Source of the DNA: Phylloscopus collybita
Lineage: Eukaryota > Chordata > Aves > Passeriformes > Phylloscopidae
Direction of reading: 5' to 3'
Assembly: GCA_027886175.1 (NCBI GenBank)
Contig: JAJNNQ010000002.1
Coordinates: 6,142,001 to 6,206,000, forward strand
Length of the DNA stretch: 64,000 bases
Both the position numbers and the translations under genes were made by a program. Positions 38,611 to 52,711 of the stretch are shown here, piece after piece. Every line of letters begins with the position of its first letter. Position 1 is the stretch's first letter. The notes under the pieces were generated by a model. It did not search any database and was not told the origin of the DNA. It saw only the letters and a list, made by a program, of their open reading frames with translations.

Positions 38611-40808
38611 CTAGAATTGACTGCTCCAGAGTTTATTTCTAGATCCACTTCCAGGAACTGCTATTGGTTAGGTTTTCCCTGTAAGTAAATGTTGACTTTA
38701 TTGTGAACCTTTCATTGTTCAGGACAGCATAGCATATACCTTATGCTTTAGTAGGTGTAAAGCAGTGAAGTCTGAGGTTCTGCTGGTGATTAATTGGCAT
38801 CCTCCTATCCAGCAGTCCAAGTGGAAATAATCTGAGCTGTGTCTCTGTTCCAGCCCCATCCATCCCACACCTCCCATGCTCTTCTCCTCATCGCTCCACA
38901 CCTCGCACTCTGCGCTGAACTTCCCTTTCCTGTACAACTGCATTTATACTGCCCATCTACCTAACAAGCATATGAGCTCCAATCAGTGCTCTTTTCATAC
39001 TGTGTACCTTAAATGTAGTATTTGAACCCTTCCTTGTTTTCATATCCCCCTCTATATCCTGTCAGGAGTGTCCTGTGCCTGCCTTTCGTCAGCCCTCTCC
39101 CAGCTGACAGGTGGCCTACTCATTAGTCTGGTCCCTAATTGTTGAGCAGTTCTGCTCATGAGCACCACATTACCTTGCAATTAGGCTGCATAAGGACTGG
39201 GCTTTTCCTGTAATTTCTCTCACACAGCAGTTTAGCTCAGGTTTCTGGAAAGCTTAATGGGATGGTGCAATGCTCTTGTAATGTTTGACAAAAAACGGGA
39301 TAAAGAAATTTGTTGTCATTTTGTGCTGAAGAGCAGCTCGGTCATCTGATTTCTTCTACAAACAATAATTCATAGTCGTCATTTAGACCTGACCTGAGAA
39401 GCCAGTTGAGCCATGTGTTCTGGTTTTGTGGCACATTTGAGCTGCAGTGATTGCTGCCAGCTGTGAATCTTACCCCCAGCATCCTGGGAGCACTCCTTCC
39501 TTCCTCCTGGGGAGGGAGCAGCATGTGAAAGGAAGCAGTGGAGACTGAACTGTATATGCCACTTGTGGATACTTATGCTAATCTTCTGTCTTTGTACTGA
39601 AATGGCAAATAGATTTTTCCCACTTTGACACTACTTGGATGCTGTTTTAGTTAGCAAAACATCAGAGCAGCCTCTAATATCTTGACAGAGATTATTGCAA
39701 TGGATTTGGTGCAATGTGTCAGTCCTCACTTTTGAGAGGATGCTTTTCCAGCCTTGCTGTAGGCATCCTGCAAGACAGTGTATTTAGCAGTGGCTCTTGT
39801 CAGGGTTTTGGGCTGTAGTTAAGTGACTGGAGGTTTTAATTAGGAGAGCGTTTTCCTTGGGCTCGACACTGGCCAGACCTGGGGAGGCAATTCTTGCAGA
39901 GGGCTTGTAGCCAAATGGGAAGAAAAAAAGGTTGAAATGAAGAGCATAATCAAGCACTGAGGTACAGGACAGCAAAGGACACCTTTAGGGTCACAGGAAC
40001 TTAAAAAATGTGAAAACCTGAAACATCAAGCCCTTCTCTCTGAGGTCCCTGCCCACTCACTTCACCTGCAATAATGGAAAAATAATATTTATTCTTATGA
40101 GAAGAGGAATAATGTGTAAATTATCAGGAGGCTTCAAATGACATTTTCAGAAATGTCTCAGTTATTTGGAAACCTGCCACTCAGTGAGAGCCAGGACCAT
40201 GGTGTGCCCAGCTTGCCTGTAAGAATGGCAGCTGGGCTTTTATCTCAAAAGTCCCTTTGAAAAATACACTAATAACTAATATCTAAATGTAATGGAGTAA
40301 TTCTTTTATCTTTAATACTGAAGCACATATGTTTTGTTGCATGTTTTGCTAATAATATCATAGAATTTCTGGGCTCCTTTAAAGACTAATATTGAATTTA
40401 ATGACCTAGAACTAATAAGTTTTATTTACCATGCTGAAAAAAGCATCGTGTAGTGACTGAGGTAATTTATTTCAGTTTACCTTTAGTAATAATGCTCAGA
40501 TCAACAATACTTAGATAGCCCAATTGCCCTCAAGCCTCTTCTCTGCAGTGTAAATCCATTGCACTGTATTGATAAAAGCACTGATGCATTTCAAATGATG
40601 CAGATTCGTGTGGAGTAAATGAATTATTTATAGGTTGCTTTGCATAGATATTAAGAACTTTGTAAGTGCTAATATTTTTCATTATGAAAAAGATTTGTGC
40701 TAAGGTGCTGCTTTGACAGCTCTTTAGACTGAAATTGCCCTCTTAGAAGCTGCAGTATGGTTGACTGGAGTGCAGGTTTCTCTGGGCTGCTTCTCCATGA
40801 GCCAGAAG

Positions 40809-41145
40809 ATTCATAGAATCATTAAGGTTGGAAAGGACCTCTGAGTCCAACCATTAACCCAGCATGGCCAAGTCCACCACCAGACCATGTCCCTAAGCTC
40901 CACGTTGACACGGGTTTTGAGCACTTCCAAGGATGGTGATTCCACCACTGCCCTGAGCAGCCAGTTCCAGTGTTTGACCAGTGAAGAAATTTTTCATGAT
41001 GTGCAATCTAAACTTGGCACAACTCAAATTGATTTCCTCTTGTCCTATCACTTGTTACTCGGGAGAAGAGGCCAACTCACACATCACTACAACCTTTTGT
41101 CAGATACTTGCAGAGAGCAATTGACAGCTTGCAAGGGACCATCCA
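40809..41145 (-). mobile_element. CR1 LINE 3' end (antisense), about 337 bp
   Basis: The + strand starts 'gattcatagaatcattaagg', the reverse complement of the CR1 terminus, and continues with 'ggaaaggacctctgagtcca', 'agaccatgtccctaagctcc', 'gaagaaatttttcatgatgt', 'cctcttgtcctatcacttgt' and 'tacaaccttttgtcagatac', ending near 'cagagagcaat'. This is a longer CR1 copy reaching the end of the pol region. A predicted frame across it (40887-41153) is a repeat artefact. Confidence 0.94.
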
Positions 41146-43394
41146 AACTGTAAGGCAGCAGGAGCCTTTCTCTTGGCAAGGTTGGGCTGTCAGCAGGAAA
41201 GGAAAACTCATCTTTCTGCTTGCCATCCAAAGGACAAAGTTCCCTTCCTTGGGCACTGTGTGTTGCAGTCTTGTGCACTTTTGGGATCTGTTTTAGGAAG
41301 GAGTTCCCCATGCAGACATTCTTGGGCCCCAGTGCCTTCCCAGTTCCTGTCTTATGTTAAACAAATGTAAGGTACAAAGTGCTCACAGGTGGCTTTGTTA
41401 GTGCAAGTCTGGTGAAGGCATAAAGAAGACTGGATTACTCTATCAGAATATTTGCCCACTTTGTTAATTAGAAATATTAGCTCATTAATTTCAATGTGTT
41501 TTCAATGTGTGTTTAAAAGACTGAAATGAATGGGCTTACTGGTCTTAATAGCTCAAAGAAAGCTTTCTCCACTCTCAGTTCAAACCTCATATCCAAGCTC
41601 ATGGCAGCTTCTTTCTGCAGTATTTTTGTGAGTGTTTTGGCTTTTGAAATGTTTTTTAAATACTTTCTGAAACGCACAGCGAGATACCTGGTGCACAGCA
41701 CACTGGTTTGTGGTGTCTAAGGTTCAGTGAACTTCCAGGCCCCATTACAAAGAACCCCACAGCCCATAAGGATGACTTCATGCTGAGGTAAAGACACCCT
41801 TACTAAATGAAAATGCTGTGTGGGCCAGAAGAAAATACAGGGGAAGGACTAAGAAGGCTCCTCTGGTCTAACATAGCATGGTTTTGCTGGGGATGACCTT
41901 CAGAAACCCTCTGTTATGATTCATAAAGATATGGATGCTTGTTAAATGAACTTTTGGATAGTGCTGGTGCCAGTGGAAGTGTCCATGCACTTCAGAGCTG
42001 GTTGATCACTATTTTTATTCTAAATGCCTTAATGGAGTGACATCCTGTGTTGCCAAAGCAGGGTAGGTAAGAGACCTTGCTCTGTCATGACTGCCACACT
42101 GAGGAAGAAGTGAGGAATTTGTTAAACCATTTGAACCATAATTTTGATTTTAGACCTCATCCTGGATCGTCTTCTTCAGAGATTTCTGTGGGTCTGTGAT
42201 CTGAGAGCACTGGAGAGAATTTCTCCTACTCCTGCCTTTCAGCTTCTGGGCAGCTGCCCGAGTTCAGCAGTGACAGTAACCTGTTCACTAAAGACAGGAA
42301 ACTTGGGAATTAATGGCTTTTTAAGAGACTATAACAGGCCGTGGAGGAGAGCATTCCTGCCATGTAGCTGTTTTGTTCATTACTGCTAGAGAGAATGAAA
42401 TGGGAAATCAATTTGGCGCTTTCAGAAATTAATAAGTCTGCAGGAGCAGGCTGGGGAGGAGTGTGGTGCCAAGGACTGGGCAGTGCCTCCATGCACTCTT
42501 CTCTGCACTGCTAGAGTGCTGGTGGGACACATGTGTTGCATTTGGACTGAGGAAACAATTCTTTGGTGTTTATAGCAACTTCTGAATTTAGAAGGAGAAA
42601 TGTATTGCATAAAGTCATGTTTGGGAAAAATATTGCACCCTGGAAAAGCAGAAGTAACACAGTAATGGTCAAACAGGGGTTTTGTGTGTGGTGTTTTTGA
42701 GTAATGTGATATCTCGAGGAGGCCAAGATTTCCTTAAGAGCCTAACCCTATACTTTAGAAGCCTCCATAAGTAACCTAATTTCTCCAAAGCCTGCTGAAC
42801 CCTAATCATTGCCCTGCTTGTCATGATTGCTGTTGAGCCTCTGAGTCAAACGTCCTCCTGAGGTATCAACATATGGCTTTAGCTAGAGAACATCTAAAAC
42901 CCCACATGCATTAAAAAGTGGCCTCAGGCATTCAGTGCCATAGTTTATACTTGTTTTGTCTCTGCATCTTGCCAGGATGAGTGTAGAGTCTGGCCCAGGG
43001 ACAGGGCTGGTGGCATGAAGGTCACCTGGGAGAGCTGAGATGGAAGGAAGGAGTGATGAGGAGGGTATGGACAACGTGGTGCTGCACAGGCAGGACTGGC
43101 TGCAGTCACTCAAGGGAGAAGCCCAGGCAAGCAGGGAAGATCTCAGGGATGTTCCAGGTGGAGCAAGAACTGGAGTTGAGTGAAGAGTGAAAATGAGTCC
43201 GGAAGTCAGTACTGCTGAGAAGTGGCTTAATGGCCCGTGATGAAGAGCTGGAAAATACATTCAGTTGCTATGGCAGTATCAAAGAGAACAATTAGTGAAT
43301 CAAAGATGACTGGAAGAGGCAGGAGAATTCTTTGGGCTTCATTTGTTCTTGTCTAGGTTCTGTTAACACCTACTGCCCATAACTGCCTAATTCT

Positions 43395-43430
43395 GTTCCC
43401 ATCAATTTTTTTTTTTTTTTTAAAAAAGAG
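43395..43430 (+). repeat. Poly(T)/poly(A) tract
   Basis: About 17 T followed directly by six A. Simple sequence about 500 bp before the large purine block. Confidence 0.8.
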
Positions 43431-43914
43431 GAAAAACAGACTTCCCCCCTGCAGGCAACATCCCACTCTCACACATTGGACCAGCAGGCTTTCCTAGACT
43501 TTCTATAGCCATTAACAAAAACAGATGCCCCATTTCCATTTCAAGCCCAGCTCCACTAAAATTAGTGCTTTTCCCTCAAAGTAGCTCAGAAGCAAGGCAA
43601 TGCCTCCTGTCGTGACTGTATCTGCCAGTGAGAAGCAGCTTCGGGGAATAATTTGGAGCTGTAAAAGGTGTGTGAAAACTAGAACAATTTGGGCTCCTTT
43701 GTGTGTTAAATTTGGTTGTAGATTTGAGGTAGAAAACCCTGGGAATTATGTAGAGGCTGCCTCCTTTGCTCTTCCCCATCAGTTGTGTGTTGCTCTAAGG
43801 TGCGCTGCAGCATTTCTAGGGTCAGTGAATGCAAAGCTGATAAATTCAGTGCTGGGTCCTTTTACCTGCCATCCAAGCAGATGCAGAGACACTGGATTCC
43901 CAGTGAGGAGCCTT

Positions 43915-44217
<303 letters not shown>

Positions 44218-45287
44218 TGGAAGTGGGAGGGAAACAGGGAGCATCTGTGGAGGACTTTGAAGAACGATGCCCACAGCAGAGTTGTTTCTGAACCACAGAA
44301 CCACATGCACAGTCCTGCCTGTGTCCTGAACAGTTTAAATCCAGTCAGGAAAAGGATCAGGGTTTTTTTCATCCTGCTCAAAGTGGCTTGGAATCAAAAC
44401 CCTGCTGCTCTCAGAACCGAAGGAAAGGCACTGGTTTTTCAGGAATTTAACTGGGAGAGGGATTAGGTGTTCTCTCAGTGGGTGTTAGTGAAAAATCCAT
44501 GTGAATAGCTACAAGTGGGGTGTCACACCAAGAGATGCTCTTCCCCAGCTGACACCTGTGAACCAGGTAAGGGTGAGCTCCCAGCTGTCCCCAGCCCTTG
44601 GGGAAGGGGGGCACTGCAGTGACAAAAATTGTCTGAGATTAGCCTTAAAAAGGGTGGCCATGATTTCATTCCTGCTGGTTGAATTTGTACTAAAAGTTGA
44701 TTTTTTTTTCTTTGACTCTTCAGAGGAATGTAACACAGGCAAGAGGAGGGAGAGAAACAAGAGCTGTGCTCTGCTCCTGGGTGATGGAGCAAGCTGGGCA
44801 CAGCAGAGGGTGATTGGCAGTGTTTCACCATGAGGAGGATTGCTTTTGGAGGGAGTAAGAAATTTCACTTTGCTTGGATCCAGCACTGCTTAGAAGATGT
44901 GGGTGGATAGGAAGGAGACTCAGTTTTGAACTGTAGGAAAAGAAGCTCAAGAAGGAGGGTTTGCATGAACTCGCTGAAGGTTTTTCTAACAGGCTGATTT
45001 AAGGATGGAAATATTTTAGGGAAAAGGCACATAGAGATAAGCACAGATGGGAGAAATGAGGTGCATATTTGCAGGATACACTGAGCAAAAAGCACATTCA
45101 AGGGAGGACTGTAAAGGGGTGACGGAGAAAGGAGAACTCTTCAGGGTGTTCAGGCCTCTTGTTAAGCCATTGATCCTAATTTGACACACTGCTGAAACCT
45201 TCAGTAGTGATTTCCAGAAATGTTTGTCTTTTGACACAGTCCATCCCTGGGAACCTTTCATTCTCTATGATACATTTTGCTTACTTT

Positions 45288-45309
45288 TTAATTTTTTTTT
45301 TTTTTTTAG
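45288..45309 (+). repeat. Poly(T) tract
   Basis: About 20 T with one A near the start. Simple sequence in intron 3. Confidence 0.75.
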
Positions 45310-45714
45310 TATTTTAATCAAGGCAATTTTCTATTTTTCATGCTGCCCTGCCCAACTTAGATTCCTTCTTGGAGATTTTTCCTTGGTGCAAAGAACATTT
45401 TCCTGACTCAGTAGCTTTCCTGGAGCTTGCTCCACTGCTCTTGGACACTTGTTGAACATGGAATGCTTACCAAGGATTAATTAGAGCAGTATGTATTCTA
45501 CTTGTTCCTTTTAATGAACATTAAATAAATATATGCTGAATACCATCATTAAATAATTTGAAGACAGGAAATACTGTATTGCTGGTGATTAAACTTTATA
45601 TCAAGTCTTTATAACTGAAAATTTAGCAGGCAAAGATTTACTTATCTAAGAAAAAAGTCCCTGGTGAGCTTGGATCTCCTGACTGGATTAAGCTGTTGAA
45701 TGTATGAAAAGCCC

Positions 45715-45737
45715 TTTTTTTTTTTTTTTTTTTTTTT
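45715..45737 (+). repeat. Poly(T) tract
   Basis: An uninterrupted run of about 23 T ending in 'acaag'. Simple sequence in intron 3. Confidence 0.85.
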
Positions 45738-47741
45738 ACAAGAAATAGTACCAGACTTATATAATTCATTAAAAGAAATTTAGAATGAGATAATTATCAT
45801 TGATCAAGGGAATGTAATTATACTTTAAAATCTCACATCAGTATAAATTCAATTAAGAGCACAGGAGACCAAAGGTTTGCCCAGCCCAAAATCCTGTTTC
45901 CATGGGAGGCAAGATGTGTGTGCACAAGGGTGAGGAAGAGGGCAGTGAACCTCACTCACATTTTATCTCAGAGAATTCTCAGGTCCTCTTGTATATTTTC
46001 TGTTTAGTTGCCCAAAATAGTTTTATCTTCTAAGACACTTTCCAAGCACTCTGCAGAGCCTCTGGCATCCAGCATTTCTTTTATCAGTGAGTTTCACTCA
46101 CCTAAGACCTGTTGCAAGAGGAAGGGTTCTTGGGAGCTTGTTTTTATTTGTTTTGCTGGGTCAGCCTTAGGTCAGGACTTTGGACAAATGTTTTCCTCTT
46201 CTAGTATATAATATTAGAGAGGATGGTGTGGGAGCTGTACACAAGGAGTGCACAAGGAGAAGTGTCTGGGTTAACCTCTCAAAAATATTCAAATTATTTG
46301 AGTTTTGTGACACTTGAAGGCAAATGTGTGCATGCAGTCTAATTTGTTTGACCTTAAAGAAAAGCCAGATGATCTTGCTGTGTGTAAGAGTTAAATTTTT
46401 TAGGTCCCTATAGCAAATCATGCCACACAAAGTAATCATGATATCAAAAAATCATGTGATCCAGATCTCCAGCAGGGCTCCATAGCTTCATGTGAACTCT
46501 GCACTGGGTCTGCTGGGTATGATGTGAAGATTTCATTTTGCTACTTGTCTTTAAGTCTCAGCCTCTGGAGACAGGTAGCACACAAAAATACTCTGATTAA
46601 AAAAACAAACGTAATAAATAAAAACATTTTTAGTACTCAGAGATATTATCAAAATTATTTCTAAGTGGTCTCCCCTTCAAAGTTACCTGGAGGTAAATGG
46701 AGACAAATTCATTTAATTGCATTTGAAAAGATGTTTTTAAAATATCAGGTTCTTTTGAAGACTTATACCTGTCTTCCAATGCTTAGGTTTCATAATAATT
46801 GACAAAATCTGGATAATCATCTTCATAACATTTTAGGTTTCCAGGCAAGGCAGAATGGCAGGGGTGGAAAAAAAATGTAAATAAAGTCTAGTAAGAAGGC
46901 AGGGGGAAATGTCAATATTCAAGCCAAGAAAAGTTTAAAAAGTAGCAGTTCAGAAGCATTTATTCCATAATGGGCAAAAGTCTGGATCTGTTAGCTAAAT
47001 GATTATTGTATTGGCATGCACTTGACTCTATAAAAATTGACTCCACAACGAATGGTGATGAATCCAGCAGTTCAGAGAGATTTTGGTCTCATTGCAGTTA
47101 TGTTCCATGTGGTCATTTACGCAGAGTAAGGCATTCCAGGGTCTGGCTGGAAGTCTTGGCCTTCCCATGCACTCACTGCAGGAATATCTGAGTAACCTCA
47201 GATACCTCAGGTACCTTCAGGCAGACTGAGAAGACCACTCAAGACTTGGATAAACATCTAAAATCCACCAGTTCTGCCCGGTCTGCGGGGTCCAGAAATT
47301 TTTCCACTCCTCTAATTTGTTACCACCCTAATAAACACTTATTCTCTGCTCAGCAGTCAATTTTCCCATTTGCTGGTGGACAGGAGCCCATCCCCAGGCC
47401 TGCTCCTGCAGCTGGCTCTGGATGCTGAGCCGCTGGCAGCCCCAGCAGGGAGTGGAGCCAGCAGGGCTGGGCTGGCCCATGGCCCCTCCGAGGGGTTAAT
47501 GCACATATGCTGGGCCATGTGCAGCAGTTCCCACTGGCTGCTGCTGCTTCAGCTGATGGACTGACTCATTTTACAAGACAAATTGCTTGGAATACTCATG
47601 CATAAGCCAAGGTGCTTATTAATAATTTGGAGGTATCTTTGCCTTCCTTGTTCATCTTCCCAGGGGGAGCAGGCTGTGAACTGTGATGTGAATTTTTTTT
47701 TTTTTTAAACTTACTTAAAATGTGCCCAAGAGTGCATATAT

Positions 47742-47980
47742 ATCTTTGTTTGGGGTTTTTGTTGTTGTTGTTGGGGTTTGTTTTTGTGGGGTTTTTTGTT
47801 TGGTTGGTTGGTTTTTTGTTTTGTTTTTGTTTGTCTGTTTGGTTTTGTTTTGTTTTGTGGGTGTTTTTTTGTTTTGTTTTGTTTTGTTTTGTTGGTTTGT
47901 TTGGGTTTTTTTTGTTTGGTTTGGGGTTTTTTTGTTTTGTTTTGTGATTTTTTGGTTTTGGTTTTGGTTGTTTTTTTTTC
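47742..47980 (+). repeat. T/G-only low-complexity tract
   Basis: About 240 bp of TTTTG, TTGTT, GGTT and GGGGTTTT units, with only rare A or C. It runs in the same strand sense as the tract at 13207-13413, so the DPP6 pre-mRNA would be U/G-rich here too. Predicted frames of 75-114 codons across it are Phe/Val/Leu/Gly/Trp/Cys-rich artefacts. Confidence 0.92.
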
Positions 47981-49097
47981 GTTCCATGTGTTTCATATTT
48001 GCTTTCTTCCAGGTGTCAGTTTCAGGGGCAGCCTTTGTAAGTGTTTGCCATTACCTTTTGCCTTGAAGCTGGTAGCAAACACAACAGCAGGCATAAGATA
48101 TGGCCTTAAACCAAATTAACCTTTAACATAAAAGCATGTTCTTTATTTGTTTTCTACTTTTAATGCCTCACAAAGTAAGATTTTTTTAAAATATACACAA
48201 ATTATTATAATGCTCCTGATTTTTTTTTTCCTAATTGGCACAGAATGGCAAATGTAGTTAAACTATCAGGACAGAAGACTATGAATAAAAAAATAGGAGA
48301 GGGATTATTAGAAATCCATAGTTTATATTTGCTTTCCTTCTTCTAGGGCAGGAAATTGAGAGTGTAATCAATTTTCTGTTGCAATCAACTTTTTTAGGAG
48401 AAACTATATTGAACTGTACTCAGGAGAGAAAAATACTGAAAACAGCCTGTTCTTACCCAGTTTGATGGACATCATCACCTTGAGCACTGCAGTGAAGCTT
48501 GGGTTGCTCCATCCAAATAAAATAGATTGTAATGGGAATAGAAATGGTCCAGAGAAAGATTAAGACCATGACAAAAGCATGGAAATGCGTGATAAAAAGA
48601 ATTGCCTTGAGTTATAAAGAAATTATATAAGGATAGAAAATAAAGAAAAAGATGAAGAAGTCAAGTTCTTTCCATTGAATAAAGGCAATCTTTGGATTTA
48701 ATCTCATCTCCTGGAAGCTCTTAATCCATTGAGAAGGTATTATTGGACAGAAGGCTGATGAGAATTGGAAGGAAGGAGCACTCATTCTTTTGGTGTAACT
48801 ATTTTTCACCCACTGCTCTTTAACCAGGTGTTCACATCAGCCCTTTTGCTTCTGCACCAGCATCAGCACAGTTGCCTTCTTAGCAGCTGCTGATGCTTGA
48901 AGACCAGCAGAATAAAGGCAGTAACAGGTGGGTGATGTTGTTTCAATGGCAGCGAGAGGAAAAGGAGCAAGAGAAAGTGAAATAAGGAATTCAGGGATCT
49001 TTTCTGGGGTTTGGTGAGGACTCTGTAGGAGGTGACCCAGTCACTGCAGGCAAACCAAACCAATGTGTGATGCTAAGGAAGAGCTCCTCACTCATCA

Positions 49098-49290
49098 TGG
49101 AATCATAGAACAGTTTGGGTTGGAGAGGAACTGGAAGAACACCCATTTCAAACCCCCTGCCATGGGCAGGGACATATTCACTAAACCAAGTTCCTCAAAG
49201 CTCCATCCAACCCAGCTTTGAACACTTCCAGGGATGGGGCTTCTCTGGGCAGCCTCTTCTATTGCCTCACCAGCCTGCTCACCTGACATG
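49098..49290 (-). mobile_element. CR1 LINE 3' end (antisense)
   Basis: The + strand opens 'catggaatcatagaacagtt' and continues with 'tgggttggagaggaactgga', 'ccctgccatgggcagggaca', 'gctccatccaacccagcttt', 'gaacacttccagggatgggg' and 'tctctgggcagcctcttcta', then fades after 'gcctcaccagcc'. It is the reverse complement of a CR1 3' region, 5'-truncated. Confidence 0.93.
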
Positions 49291-49529
49291 ATTTTTTTCA
49301 TTCCCTCATCAGTTGGTTTAAAAATGATGGGATTTTACGTAGAAATGCAAAGTGTCTCTCCACTTGTGGCTCCCTTGCAGTCAGGTGCAGGAAGAATGTT
49401 CTCACTCAGGTTCCATTTCCTTCCCTCGGTGCCATCTCACTCAGGACACCAACCTCCTGCCTAGCATCCCATCTAATTATTTATTAATGAATCTTTGCAA
49501 GAAAGTGATTCCATCGGCTCTGTAGCAGG

Positions 49530-49543
49530 GTGCCCTCTTGTGA
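49530..49543 (-). promoter_or_regulatory. Weak CTCF-like motif (reverse)
   Basis: The 14-mer 'gtgccctcttgtga' agrees with the reverse-complement core STGCCMYCTRGTGG at 12 of 14 positions by hand comparison. This level of match is common by chance. Confidence 0.18.
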
Positions 49544-52500
49544 CCACTCCAAAACCAATAATCGTGCACTGGGGACCAAAACATGTCTTGAGGTCTTGGA
49601 TTTCATCTCTTGCCTGCCTTAATTTTCAAAAACCTGAGGTCAGGGTGATGGCCATGACTCTGACAGACTCCTCACACAGTTAGACTTCATCACAATCAAA
49701 CCTCACCAGATACATCTGAAGTGACAGGGTGACACAAGAGGGATTGTCAAATATTGCACCCAAATTAATTAAAGCTTTACCCGAAGCTGCACACAAAGCA
49801 TGTCTGCTTGTTAGCACACAAGTCTCATGCAGTCTGCATTGAAATTTAAGTCATCCTCCCATCATAATAATAATGAAAAGCAAGAAAAAACACTTTATGT
49901 GTTCTTTCTGCCCATCATGGCCACTAACAAGAGCAATTTGGTTAGGAGCAAAGAGAAGGAGGCAAGGGAATGCAGAGAGAAATTAAGTAAGCAAGCTGTG
50001 GGGTCACATTTTAATGAAAATTTATTCATGGATTCCCTTTTTCCCTCAGTGTCAAATGGATTATTGCATTTAGGTGTAACACATTGGATTATGCACTCCC
50101 CTGTGTGAAGCCAAACCAAATGAGGCAGATAAGACCTGGTGCATTTGGCAGAGAAGAGGGAGGTCACTGAGTGATGCTGCACCGGCCTGGGGCACAACCA
50201 GGGAGTGCTTGGAACAGGTGCCCCTGCATGGAACAGGCCAGCTGGCTGCCACCAAGCAGGAGTGGTAACTTGGGCTCTCATCTGAGCTAGCAACTACAGT
50301 GGGAAAAGCCCTGGAATTTTTATATTCCCAGTGATATCTGTGCCATTGTGTATTTGGGGTTGTCACTTCAAAGAGCTGGGATAAGCTGATCCCTGCTACC
50401 TGTTGGCTGCGCTGCTTTTTTGGTTTTTTTTTTCCCTCTTCAGTTGCATGATGTGACTGTGAAAAAATATGTAGGGTGTGGATAAAAGCATCAAGGACCA
50501 TTTTCTGGGAAAACAGTTGTCTGGGGTTAAATTGCTTCTGGCCTGTGTTGAACGTGCAATGTTTCCAGCAGGGAATCAAAGGGATGAGTGTAATCTGCTG
50601 TCTCCAGCTGTCCAGTAACCCATCTGCACTTCTCCTCCTATAACATCTAGGATTTGAAGAGCAGGTGGCACAAGCACAGCTGAACAGGAGAGAAAGGTGG
50701 CAGAGAAGTTCTGAGGGAGATCTCTCGGCTCTGGAATACACCAAAGCCATCTCAGTGTGGTGCACCCCCCTCCTCCCCACAGTCATTAGAAAGATAAATT
50801 GAGGGCAGCAAGCAACAAGGTGTGAGGTTTCACTGCTGTTGTTAGGGTTTTGCAGCAGTTTTGTCACCAAGATGGTTTGCCTTGGATGGAATAAAAATGG
50901 ATTTAGACCAGCGAATGCCTCATTCATTTTTTGCCTAATTCTAGTGTCTCTCTTTCCCCCCCCTCCATATGTTATAAAAGCAGATATAGAAGTTGGGAAG
51001 GGAGTAATTGGAAGTTGAAACAAATTCTCGGTTTCTCACAAGCATTTCAGCTTTTCATGCCTGTGCCACTGAGTCATGATCTGAGCCCACAGAGTTCCCA
51101 GACTGGGGCTCTTTGAGGAGGAGTTCAGCCTCACAAATGAGGCAGGAGCAGAATTTTACCTGGTTTCAAATTTGAGACCCAAATTTCAAAGGTGTGCTCT
51201 GCCTGTATTCTAGGCTTGATGCTGAAATAATTTTTTTTTTTTGGCTTGAATCTTGAAAGAGTTGGGATTAGATAAAAAAGAGAAACAGACCAGCACTGCT
51301 GATTTTTACAGTTTTAAGTTTTCCCAAGACTCAGCCTTCTTTGAGTTTTTGACAAGTTAATTTACAAGTCTGCTAGAGGTGCACGTTGATGTGGGAATTT
51401 TCCTGAGCTATAATTGTGTTTTATTTTACTGGTACTAATGTAAAAGCACTATATTGGTGCACCAAGTGCAACTGCATTGAGATGATGAGCAATTAAAACC
51501 ACTTCTTGCATAATAAAGCACATTCTATCATGTTGCACTTAATACACCAATGCAATGCGTTATACAGCATTTAGCTAAATTACAGTAAATCACCTATTTA
51601 AAGAAGTTTTTCTTTCAGCCTTGCATGTGGGGGAAAAAAGTGCTGGGAACAGTAAAAAGATAATGACCCATAATGGCAGAAAGCTAAAAATGGGATTCCA
51701 GTTGTCTCCTGGAATTAAAGGCTGTAGCAATGTTGTTAAAGGCAAGCTGTTCTCTGTCCCCTGTTGCTCCTTGTATCAGCATCACAAAGTCTAAGAAATT
51801 CTTATTTATTTCTGCCAGGCAAAGTAGCAGAGGAAAAAGGCAGAAGAAAAAGGAGTTGCTGGTGGTGGTAGGTGGATTGAAACAGAGGCAGGGTGGTGGC
51901 AGGGGCTGTGAAAAATTACAAATGCCAAAGGCAACAGGGCCCATCCCTAAGGAGCAGCTCACTGAGGGCACAAGGAAGCTGTGGGTATGGAAATGGGGTT
52001 TTGCTGCTCTTCCCCATTCACAGTCTTTGCCTTCCACTTTCTCAGTCATCCCAGCCTGCTGCAGGCAGCAGGGGACAGGGGACAGGAAACCTTCCCTGCA
52101 TTTTCTCTCTGGGAAGCAGCTCAGTATCAAAACAGTCTTTGCTTCTGCCACGGAGAGGGAATTTAGGAGTCAGTTGTTTGTTGGGTACATGCTGTAAATA
52201 TCAAATAGATGCACTGCAGCATGTCTTGAAAGAACAGCAGATCACAGTATTAAATGCATCATCACAACAGCCTTATTTCCACCTGAGTTTGTGATTGCAT
52301 CTCTCTGGACACCTGAATAGGCTTCCATTGGGGACTGATTGTGCTTTTATTTTGCATTATGATCTGTGTGGTGAGGTTTTGCAGCAGTTAGTGAGCATGC
52401 ACAGTCCTAGCATTTGTTCAGCATCTATTCTCAGTGCTTTTCTGAGGAGTAAATTCTACCTGACCCAAGGAGTGCAGGTCTTGGGGGACTGTTCTCCTAC

Positions 52501-52666
52501 CTGACTCCAGTTAGGCAGATACTGTCCTAACTCAATAATCCTGCAAGCCTGGTAAATAAGATGTGATTTCCCCTTTCAAGAAAGCAAAGTAAAATAAGTA
52601 TTTCCATAAACCTGCCTGCTCACACCATCCTGCACCTTATTCCTCTTGTTTGGTGCCTCTTAGTGT

Positions 52667-52711
52667 TTGTTGTTTTGTTTTGTTTTGTTTTGTTTTGTTT
52701 TGTTTTGTTTT
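52667..52711 (+). repeat. (TTTTG)n microsatellite
   Basis: About eight nearly perfect TTTTG units, closing with a run of T before 'ctgacag'. Again the T/G strand is the sense strand of DPP6. Confidence 0.93.

Noticed and set aside
40887..41153. 88-codon frame
   Set aside because: It falls wholly in an antisense CR1 3' end.
47715..48119. Frames on both strands across the T/G tract
   Set aside because: Amino acid content is dictated by the low-complexity repeat.
51684..52197. Two overlapping 155-codon frames on opposite strands
   Set aside because: They overlap each other, show no recognised domain, and have no splice or promoter context that favours either.
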